Shown here piece after piece: positions 1-7,803 of a stretch of DNA of 32,046 nt. The notes below the pieces were generated by a model. It did no database searches. It was given only the letters and a program-made list of their open reading frames with translations, and had not been told where the DNA came from. Within the stretch, counting starts at the first letter, position 1. Each line of letters opens with the position of its first letter. Location of the stretch: the NCBI GenBank assembly GCA_021163815.1, contig JAGGTJ010000134.1, positions 1 through 32,046 on the forward strand. Reading direction: 5' to 3'. The translations under genes were made by a program, and so were the position numbers. The stretch is from Deltaproteobacteria bacterium (GTDB lineage Bacteria; Desulfobacterota; DSM-4660; Desulfatiglandales; Desulfatiglandaceae).

Positions 1-2380
1 AATTTCTTACGTCGGCAATCTGGCACATACTCCCCCCGATGATGTCCTTCTGGTGGAGAGCGACGAAGATTATGTGCGGGTCTGCCGTGCGCTGTCACAC
101 CGTTTGAAACTCGATACGGCTGCGAAAGTGTGGGTGCGTTCAAAGAACCACTTTGCCTGGCTGCGGGATTTCACCGAACAGATTGGCTGTTCGTCCAGGT
201 TCGAGGAAAAAACAGCCCGTCTGGTGCTGACCGAGCAGTGGAATGTACAGGTGCCGAACTGGCTGACCGATACCGATGTTCTCGATCATGACCTTTTGGA
301 AATACATGTTGATTCTCAGAAACAGACCGATTTTGAAAGCCGTTTGCTCACACATCTCCTGGGAGTCGCCTTTCAGCCGGACATGCTGGGTAGCGCCCAT
401 CTTGTCGATGTGATCAAGGCGCTCGTCAGTGATGAAGCAAAGGCAGCATTCAAGAAATATCCGGTGCTACACCGCTGTCTCGAGACTAAATGCGAGCAAT
501 GGGCAGAGAGGAGCAACGAGACATGGATAAAGAATATCTGCAGACGGCTTCCTGAATATTCGAATGAGGTCTGGCAGTGGCTCAGCTTGTGGGCCGGCCT
601 GCACGGCTACCCCGAGAAGCTGCTGGAATACGTGCTGGCCCCGGAACAGGTTCTGCTTGTACGGAAGGTTCCCCCGGACGCGCTACACGATTTGCCTCTG
701 GAGTCTACGGCCAAGGAACAGATGCTGACCCAGATTGAACTCTTTTTTGCAGACATTGGGAAAAAAGTAAAATCGAGTGAAGATTTTCAGAAAGTTGTGC
801 AAGCGACTTCAGGAAGGCTCCTGAAAGAGTATCATCTCATTTCGAGCATTCTCAGGAGTAATCGATTTCAACCAACTGAAGAGGATGTTCAAGAGGTGCG
901 GACAAAATTCAGATATTGTCCGGGGGTGAGCGAAAACCAACTGAACGCCCTTCGCTACTGCGTTAAACCCGACCGCCCAACCCTGCTCGGGCCGGAAGAA
1001 GAATGGAGCAGCGTTGAATGGATTCGATGGACAGCTGAGGAATACGTGCCTTACCGCATGTGGCAGGTGCACAACGATTATTATGATGAAGACCTGGAGC
1101 AGACGGTAGCACGCTTCACGGAGTGGTATATCAGTGAATATGCAACGATCCACAAAGATCCAGACCTCAGCCTGACTCACTGCTTGAGGCCCCTTTCGTC
1201 GAACCGTTCAGAAAATGAGTTTTCGATAGTACTCCTTGTTGATTGCCTTCCCTTGGCTTTTATGGACCTCCTGGACGATGCCCTTCGTAACGTGGGCTTC
1301 AGTCGCCATGATTTGCACTACCGTTTCGCTGCGCTACCGACCATTACTGAATACAACAAAGCCGCACTCCTGAGCGGAGAGTGGCAAGAGAGCGCCGGGA
1401 ACTACGAGGCCATTCTCAAGACTCGCGCTATCACCGAGTGGGGCAGCAAACAGGTCGTATATCTAAGCAACCTGAAATCGATGTCGGAAATGGCGGCCCC
1501 TCAAGAGGCGACTATTGCCGTTCTCAACTTCGTGGACGGAGATGAGTTGCTGCACTCGGACGTGGAATCCAAGAACACCACGTATGAGGATGAGTTGCAC
1601 CGCCTTTTTGCCCGCATTGCTGAATCGGTAAGCAGGTTGTCACAAGAGTGGGCCGGGCCAAGGGAACAGTTAAGCGTTTATGTGGTAACCGATCATGGTG
1701 CCTGTCGCATTCTCGAAAAAGAAAAACGATCCTTTGATTCTACAGTCGTCAACAAGCTGTTTGCCAACGAAAAACACCGGTTTTCGGCCGTAGCCGAAGA
1801 TCAGATAGACGAGATACCTGAAAACTTGTGGGTGCTGGGGCATCGATTTAAGCGGCCGTTTGTTTCAGAGAACACGACCTACTTCTTGCCCAAGGGGCAT
1901 AATACCGTTCGCCAGGCAGGCAGGGTGAAAGGCTATATGCACGGCGGTGTTACCCCTGAAGAGGTTATTGTCCCGGCAGCACAGTACAAATTGGTGAAGG
2001 CGACTTGGAAAAAGCCAGCAGCGCGCTTCCTGAACCTGGACCTGACAAGAGAAACCGGCAGAGCCAAGTTCTATATTCAACGAGTCGTAACGCTGGAGGT
2101 CGAGATACAGAACCCGAACTCCTCTGACATACGTATTCTCCGAGCAAGTATCATGTCGCCTGAAACAGACCTCAAGAGCTGTGAAACCGTGGTAATACCG
2201 GCAGGGAGCGTGAACACCCTTCGAATGAACTGCTATTTCAAAAAGGCTGCCTTGGGGGAAAGAAGTCTGGAGATAGAGATCGCATATGAGATTGCCGGCG
2301 ATCAGCACACGCTCCCCATAACGCTTGAAAGTGAGTTCAGATCAGCCATGGCGAGCGGATTCAGCCTGAGGGACCTTTAA
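1..2380 (+). CDS. pglZ: PglZ-family BREX protein (alkaline-phosphatase-superfamily domain), 5' end cut by window edge
   Basis: Frame stays open to the left edge (..ISYVGNLAHTPPDDVLLVESDEDYV..), so the listed GTG at 53 is probably internal. PglZ-like core IVLLVDCLPLAFMDLLDDAL, VYVVTDHGACRIL and GYMHGGVTPEEVIVPAA. Confidence 0.85.
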   Translation, partial: ISYVGNLAHTPPDDVLLVESDEDYVRVCRALSHRLKLDTAAKVWVRSKNHFAWLRDFTEQIGCSSRFEEKTARLVLTEQWNVQVPNWLTDTDVLDHDLLEIHVDSQKQTDFESRLLTHLLGVAFQPDMLGSAHLVDVIKALVSDEAKAAFKKYPVLHRCLETKCEQWAERSNETWIKNICRRLPEYSNEVWQWLSLWAGLHGYPEKLLEYVLAPEQVLLVRKVPPDALHDLPLESTAKEQMLTQIELFFADIGKKVKSSEDFQKVVQATSGRLLKEYHLISSILRSNRFQPTEEDVQEVRTKFRYCPGVSENQLNALRYCVKPDRPTLLGPEEEWSSVEWIRWTAEEYVPYRMWQVHNDYYDEDLEQTVARFTEWYISEYATIHKDPDLSLTHCLRPLSSNRSENEFSIVLLVDCLPLAFMDLLDDALRNVGFSRHDLHYRFAALPTITEYNKAALLSGEWQESAGNYEAILKTRAITEWGSKQVVYLSNLKSMSEMAAPQEATIAVLNFVDGDELLHSDVESKNTTYEDELHRLFARIAESVSRLSQEWAGPREQLSVYVVTDHGACRILEKEKRSFDSTVVNKLFANEKHRFSAVAEDQIDEIPENLWVLGHRFKRPFVSENTTYFLPKGHNTVRQAGRVKGYMHGGVTPEEVIVPAAQYKLVKATWKKPAARFLNLDLTRETGRAKFYIQRVVTLEVEIQNPNSSDIRILRASIMSPETDLKSCETVVIPAGSVNTLRMNCYFKKAALGERSLEIEIAYEIAGDQHTLPITLESEFRSAMASGFSLRDL

Positions 2381-2423
2381 AACAATTATGAATTATGAAT
2401 GCGAAATTATGAATAGAAGCATT

Positions 2424-2634
2424 GGCATCCTTCATAGCAAGCCAAAAGTAGTTTACACTTTTAGGGATAATACACCTCAAAAAATATGACTTGTGCAATT
2501 AGCTATTAGCCGTTAGGTTTTAGCTTAATATCCCGTTTTTATAGAAGTTTTTACCTAATAGCTAACGGCTAATAGCTAATTGCTGGCATCCGTCTATGTT
2601 GAAAAAGTATAAACTACAGAATGAAGGATGTCGA
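2424..2634. repeat. Nested foldback/inverted repeat (MITE-like)
   Basis: Perfect 22-bp inner arms gcaattagctattagccgttag (2495-2516) and ctaacggctaatagctaattgc (2562-2583). Imperfect outer arms gcatccttcat..gtagtttacactttta (2425-2463) and aaaaagtataaactac..atgaaggatg (2602-2630). Confidence 0.8.
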
Positions 2635-2707
2635 AACATTGAATTCTTGGACAATTAGTCAGTGATTGAACCAGGGTAACTTCTAACAAATAAAGGAGGA
2701 ATTCAGG

Positions 2708-2746
2708 ATGAAACAGATGGATATTATTCATCATTCATCATTCTGA
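2708..2746 (+). other. 12-codon ORF MKQMDIIHHSSF with strong SD, just upstream of brxL; possible displaced brxL start or leader peptide
   Basis: AGGAGG at 2694-2699, ATG at 2708, TGA at 2744-2746. The listed brxL ATG at 2763 has no SD of its own. Confidence 0.5.
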
Positions 2747-2762
2747 ATTCATAATTCAAAAC

Positions 2763-4748
2763 ATGATGTCATTTGAACGCAAAGCGAAAGATTACTATGG
2801 CGAGGTCGTCATCAACAAAGGTCTCATGAGAAAGGCCGGATTTGGTGCCCGTGCGATTCCGGTCTATGTCGGTGAATGGATCATCAGCCAGTTCATGGAC
2901 GGAGACGAGCTGACCCCGGACGGTAGAAACGAGATTGTCAACACGGTCTCAAAGTATCTTCCGCAAAAAGCGGACAAGAACACGATCCTGAATCGCCTGA
3001 TGGAGCAAGAAGAGGTTCGTATTCTGGATGATTTTCGCGTCAACGTAAACCTGGAACGGCACACTCACGATCTCAGCATTCCGCTGTTGGATGTCAGTAA
3101 CGGGATGGTGCAAAAGGATATTATCGACAATAATCCTATGCTCCTGAAAACGGGTATGTGGGGGCTGGGTACATTGCGGTATGTCCCCCCCGATGGCGAG
3201 GACGTGAAGAAAGGCCAAATATGGATGGTCGATTTCAAGGCGTTTCAGACACCTGGGGTCGATTTAGACTACTTCAGGGAGTCACGTAAACATTTCAATA
3301 TCGACGAGTGGATCGACCTCTTGGTTTCGAGCTGTCAGTTCAATCCCGATGTCCATCGTTTATCACAAAAGCTCCTGTTGCTCAGCAGGATCATTCCCTT
3401 GGTTGAACCGAGGGTCAATCTCACGGAGTTGGCGCCGAAAGGAACCGGAAAGTCTTTTGTGTTCGACAACATAAGTCGGTATGCCGCGGTGATACCGGGT
3501 GGAAAGCTGTCGGCTCCTGCCCTGTTTTTCAATAGCAACACAAAGCAAATCGGCCTGATTCCACGATACGACGTTGTCGTGGTCGATGAAATCCAAAAGA
3601 TTCATACCGATGCATCCGGAGAGGCCATGGCGGCTCTCAAGATGTATCTTGAAAGCGGCAGATACCGCAGAGCAACAGGGGATATGGGAACGTCAGAGTC
3701 AGGATTTGTCATGCTCGGCAATATCACGCTGGGCATTAACAGATTGCCACTGTACGAAAGTGACGGGATATTCAGGGAGCTGCCGGCTGCCCTACAGGAA
3801 TCTGCGTTTATAGATCGAATCCACGGGTTGATCGAAGGATGGTTTATGCCGCGTGTATCCCGGAACACCCCATCAAAATCACTTGGATTCAAGGGGGATT
3901 TCTTTAGCGAAATACTTCATGAACTGCGTGTTGACCTGAGATATGCAGATTATGTCTCTCAGAGCTTACACCTCCCGCAATGTGAGGATATGCGGGACAA
4001 TAAGGCCATTTCTCGGCTGGCGGAAGGCTTTCTGAAACTGCTGTTTCCTGATCTCGAATTAAGCGAGGAAGAGTTCATTACCTACTGTGTAAATCCCGCA
4101 GTTCGCATGCGTCAGCAGATTCGAGATGAACTCTCGAAGATCGACCAGGAATTCAAGTGGGTCACAATAAAAAGTCAGATTCCGGATGAGTTTCAGTTGT
4201 CCCATCCCGATGAACGGCCAAACCCGGAGGAAGAAGCGAAAAAAGTCGATCCTCTGGCACCAGATCGTATTCCTGAAGAAAAAACCCTGGACCTTGTCGA
4301 GGGGCAGAAGGGAATCTCGTTTGAAAAGCTCTTCCTTCCCTATGTCAAGGGAGCCAAATCGATCAAGATTTGTGACCCGTACATTCGGCTGCAATATCAA
4401 ATATACAACCTGATGAGTTTCTGCGAGATTCTGGATCCGTCGGAAGGAACGCTGAAGGTCGATCTCGTCACGGCATGTGACACTTACCAGGAAACCGAAC
4501 TGAGAGGGAAGCTTGAGGAACTGAAAAAGGGGTTGAGCCCTGATCACATCGAGTTCAACTATGTTTTCGATAACAATCTTCATGACCGATGGATAGAAAC
4601 GGACACGGGGTGGAGAATTATCTTGGGCCGTGGACTCGACATATTCCAAAAACCTGAGGATAAGTTTACCTTGGGATTCCTGGATCAGACGAAACGGAAA
4701 TGTAAGGCAACAACAATTACCTACATTCGAGTGAAAGTAGCCTCTTGA
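2763..4748 (+). CDS. brxL: BrxL-like AAA+ ATPase with C-terminal MITD1-type (MIT_C, PLD-like) domain instead of Lon protease
   Basis: N-terminal VVINKGLMRKAGFGARAIPVYVGEWII; Walker A APKGTGKS; Walker B VVVVDEIQKI; C-terminus ISFEKLFLPYVKGAKSIKICDPYIRLQYQIYNLMSFCEIL...HDRWIETDTGWRIILGRGLDIFQKPEDKFTLGFLDQTKRKCKATTI. Next to pglZ on the same strand. Confidence 0.85.
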   Translation: MMSFERKAKDYYGEVVINKGLMRKAGFGARAIPVYVGEWIISQFMDGDELTPDGRNEIVNTVSKYLPQKADKNTILNRLMEQEEVRILDDFRVNVNLERHTHDLSIPLLDVSNGMVQKDIIDNNPMLLKTGMWGLGTLRYVPPDGEDVKKGQIWMVDFKAFQTPGVDLDYFRESRKHFNIDEWIDLLVSSCQFNPDVHRLSQKLLLLSRIIPLVEPRVNLTELAPKGTGKSFVFDNISRYAAVIPGGKLSAPALFFNSNTKQIGLIPRYDVVVVDEIQKIHTDASGEAMAALKMYLESGRYRRATGDMGTSESGFVMLGNITLGINRLPLYESDGIFRELPAALQESAFIDRIHGLIEGWFMPRVSRNTPSKSLGFKGDFFSEILHELRVDLRYADYVSQSLHLPQCEDMRDNKAISRLAEGFLKLLFPDLELSEEEFITYCVNPAVRMRQQIRDELSKIDQEFKWVTIKSQIPDEFQLSHPDERPNPEEEAKKVDPLAPDRIPEEKTLDLVEGQKGISFEKLFLPYVKGAKSIKICDPYIRLQYQIYNLMSFCEILDPSEGTLKVDLVTACDTYQETELRGKLEELKKGLSPDHIEFNYVFDNNLHDRWIETDTGWRIILGRGLDIFQKPEDKFTLGFLDQTKRKCKATTITYIRVKVAS

Positions 4749-4824
4749 TGAATTGTTGTCGTGAACAGCAAATAGAAGGACGGAGAGGGACTCGATAGAG
4801 GACCTAAAAGGAGATGGTGTAATT

Positions 4825-4887
4825 ATGCCACAGTCAAAGCTGATGCCCCAGCACATTGATCCGTCCTTACTGCAAATCAAGCCTTAA
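4825..4887 (+). other. 20-codon ORF (MPQSKLMPQHIDPSLLQIKP) with SD downstream of brxL; small peptide or truncated next gene
   Basis: AAGGAG at 4808-4813, ATG at 4825, TAA at 4885-4887. Confidence 0.35.
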
Positions 4888-4977
4888 GGACATATATACA
4901 TCAGCTCAATCGCTTTTGGAAGGTGGGGATTATTAACCACTTACCCTTTATCTCTTCGCTTCTCAGCCTTGATTTAC

Positions 4978-5400
4978 TCATGCTTCCACCCTCTCTTTCA
5001 GTTCATTCGAACATAGAAAAGAGCGAAAATCCTTTACCAATGGCCTTACAAAAACCATCTTGAGGGCGGTGGAATATCTCTTCCCCTTATGAAACAGATT
5101 TTTCCCCGTCGTCATACCTAAGCATTTCCAGTTTAAAGCCTTATAACAACGCCCGCGATATCTCTTCGGATCAACAAACGTTTCCATCAAAACCGGCCGG
5201 TAACCCCATCGCAGATGCCAATCTTCACATATACGTTGCTGAACCTGTCCCAGTACATGACTCGCGAGATTCTTCACATGAACCCATCTCAAAATAAAAA
5301 AGCTTGGTATTTATGACCTATCCAAAATTCCTCAACCACTGGTTGTCTCTCTATCCAATCCATTTATTTCGTACGCCAAGGGCCTTGGCCTCCCCGGCAA
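4978..5400 (-). pseudogene. Degraded DruA/DUF4338 protein remnant
   Basis: Frame 5292-4978 reads LRWVHVKNLASHVLGQVQQRICEDWHLRWGYRPVLMETFVDPKRYRGRCYKALNWKCLGMTTGKN.., typical of DUF4338/DruA. Homology runs upstream (IPSFFI) to a stop, and an out-of-frame piece ..ALGVRNKWIG.. lies near 5355-5390. Confidence 0.7.
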
Positions 5401-5572
5401 ACAGCAGCAGTAATCTTTACCGATGGAACTCGGAATCAATTTTCCCGGATGTTTCCATTAAGTGTATAGTCTATATCAGTCGGAGCTGAGAGTTTGCCCC
5501 GAAACAGTTTTTAACCCATGGCGCATTGAGCCATGATGCAAATAGAGTTTCATGAACGAAACGGATAGAATC

Positions 5573-6217
5573 TCACCCCTCCCTGAGGGCGATGACCGCA
5601 AGTTGATTTACCACGGCAGCGGCCAGGGCAGAACCGCCTTTCCGACCCTTAATGGTAATATATGGAACATCTTCCTGCATCATCAGGGCATCCTTTGATT
5701 CAGCCGCATTTACAAAACCCACAGGCATACCAACAATTAACGAAGGATAACATCTTTTTTCCTTTACATAATCAAGAAGTCTCATAAGGGCAGTCGGCGC
5801 ATTGCCCACCACATATATCCCCCCGTCAAGATGCGGACAGGCCAGATCAACTGCTGCATGGGCCCTTGTAATTCCCTGATCCGACGCAATCTGTCTTACC
5901 CTTTCATCTTTCATAAAACATTCAACACGGCACCCAAGCCTATCCATGCGGCCCGAGGTTATCCCTGCCCTGGCCATATTTGTATCAGTGACAACGATAC
6001 AGCCGTCAAGAAGCGCCTTTATCCCGGCATCAACCGCTGAAGGATGAAATTTTACAAGGGAAAGCATCTCAAAATCGGCAGAGGTATGGATCATCCTGCG
6101 GACAATCTCCCACTGGGCACCCTCAAAAGGCCTTGGTTCAGGCACTTCAGAATCTATAATTTCAAAAGAACGTTCTTCTATTTCATACGGTTTTATGGTA
6201 AGCATATCATCTTTCAT
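5573..6217 (-). CDS. cbiC: Precorrin-8X / cobalt-precorrin-8 methylmutase
   Basis: CbiC family: EIVRRMIHTSADFEM, CIVVTDTNMARAGI, VVGNAPTAL, SLIVGMPVGFVNAAESK. Overlaps cbiA by 4 bp. Confidence 0.95.
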   Translation of the reverse strand: MKDDMLTIKPYEIEERSFEIIDSEVPEPRPFEGAQWEIVRRMIHTSADFEMLSLVKFHPSAVDAGIKALLDGCIVVTDTNMARAGITSGRMDRLGCRVECFMKDERVRQIASDQGITRAHAAVDLACPHLDGGIYVVGNAPTALMRLLDYVKEKRCYPSLIVGMPVGFVNAAESKDALMMQEDVPYITIKGRKGGSALAAAVVNQLAVIALREG

Positions 6218-7710
6218 GGTTTCTCCCTGCAGAAATCTACAAAATTTTCAGCAACACCGGGGTTGGATCCCCAATGGAGATGTATATAAGAGGCAAGCAC
6301 CCTGTCTTTCACAAGGCCCTCAGTTGCATGGCCTTTTCCCCTGCGATTCCTGACTTCGTATATTGACATAACATCACGGCCTTCAGTATCCGCCCTGGAA
6401 TAGTGAAACTCATGCCCCCTGACCACAGTCCCGGAAGGGCCAAGCACAGACCTCCTTTTTGTAACAATCTCTCTGTAACCAAGTGCCCTGAATCTATGTT
6501 CCATGTAACAGGACAAGGGAAATATCCCTGCCATTTTAAAGGATTTCCCCTCAATGTCTGTCATCTTTTCCATCAGGCACATAAATCCGCCACATTCTGC
6601 ATAGATAACGCCGCCATCAGATGCAAATCCTCTTATGTCACTTAAAAGAGATGAATTCTGCGACAGCCTCTTGCAGTACAGCTCAGGATAACCACCCCCC
6701 AAGATCAGTCCCTGAATATCCCCTGGCAGGTATCTGTCTCTCAAAGGGGAAAAGAAAATAAGATCTGCCCCTGCATCAACGAGCAGTCTCAGATTTTCCC
6801 CATAATAAAAACAAAACGCCTCATCCCTTGCAACAGCTATCCTCACGAATCTGTCATGTACACGGGCTTTAACGCCCCTGTCGTTCAATTTTATATCGGT
6901 CGGATTCAGACAGCCACCCTGCATTTTGGAGTTTATGGGTGCCGGTTCTTCTGACACCTTACGCTGAAACCGTTCTTCTGGCCTTAAACAGACATTTTTC
7001 CTGCCTGAATCACATGACCTGCATCCTTTTGCAATCTCAAGAATATTATCGAGATCCAGCCCTTCCTCTATCCAGTCAGCAAGCCGTTCCCTCCGGACTG
7101 GATCCATGCCCATATCATCTGCCGTAACAAGACCGAGGTGTCTCGAAGGTATCTCTATACCCTCTGCCCTCGAAAGTGCACCAACTACAGGCATATCAAA
7201 ACTGGAACTCATTGCATCTTCAATAATCTCCCGGTGTGCAGGACTTCCGATTCTGTTCAGGATAACACCACATATATTCAGGTCAGGATCAAAAGATTTA
7301 AATCCAAGCACAACAGCGGCCACAGATCTTGCCATAGACCTCGCATCTACCACGAGAAAGACCGGCAGACCAAGCCACTTGGCCATCTGTGCGGTTGAAC
7401 CGGAATCATCTTTACCGGAAAAACCGTCAAACAAACCCATGACTCCTTCAATCAGGGCAACGTCTGCGCCGGTTGTGCAACGTATGAACATATCAAGATT
7501 ATATTGGCTGTCCATCATCCAGCCATCCAGGTTATGGGATTCCCTTCCCGTAACGAGCCTGTGATGTCCCGGATCAATAAAATCAGGCCCTACCTTGAAA
7601 GGCTGAACAGCAAGCCCTCTTCTGACAAGGGCAGCCATAATACCGAGGGATACAGAGGTCTTTCCGCAGCCGCTGTGGGTCCCCGCTATTACAAAAGCAG
7701 GCAATGTCAT
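6214..7710 (-). CDS. cbiA: Cobyrinate a,c-diamide synthase
   Basis: P-loop GTHSGCGKTSVSLGIMAAL; EGVMGLFDG; GATase domain LILGGGYPELY and YAECGGFMCLM. Confidence 0.95.
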   Translation of the reverse strand: MTLPAFVIAGTHSGCGKTSVSLGIMAALVRRGLAVQPFKVGPDFIDPGHHRLVTGRESHNLDGWMMDSQYNLDMFIRCTTGADVALIEGVMGLFDGFSGKDDSGSTAQMAKWLGLPVFLVVDARSMARSVAAVVLGFKSFDPDLNICGVILNRIGSPAHREIIEDAMSSSFDMPVVGALSRAEGIEIPSRHLGLVTADDMGMDPVRRERLADWIEEGLDLDNILEIAKGCRSCDSGRKNVCLRPEERFQRKVSEEPAPINSKMQGGCLNPTDIKLNDRGVKARVHDRFVRIAVARDEAFCFYYGENLRLLVDAGADLIFFSPLRDRYLPGDIQGLILGGGYPELYCKRLSQNSSLLSDIRGFASDGGVIYAECGGFMCLMEKMTDIEGKSFKMAGIFPLSCYMEHRFRALGYREIVTKRRSVLGPSGTVVRGHEFHYSRADTEGRDVMSIYEVRNRRGKGHATEGLVKDRVLASYIHLHWGSNPGVAENFVDFCREKP

Positions 7711-7743
7711 GTTTCATTTCCCAAAATCTTCAATAATTCCTTT

Positions 7744-7771
7744 TTGAAAATAGTTTATGCAGGATTCAGGT
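7744..7771 (+). repeat. Repeat family A, short copy
   Basis: ttgaaaatagtttatgcaggattcaggt in the cbiA-cbiP gap. Confidence 0.7.
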
Positions 7772-7803
7772 TCAATAATAATGACGTGCTAACAGACAAA
7801 AGG

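Noticed and set aside
4059-4880. 273-aa minus ORF antisense to brxL
   Set aside because: Lies almost entirely opposite a well-supported CDS; translation shows no recognisable domain.
5304-5489. 61-aa plus ORF
   Set aside because: Overlaps the antisense of decayed DruA sequence; no independent support.
5490-5572. Small hairpins after cbiC (catggc/gccatg; gtttc/gaaac) as a terminator
   Set aside because: Stems are only 5-6 bp with no U-tract; too weak to call.
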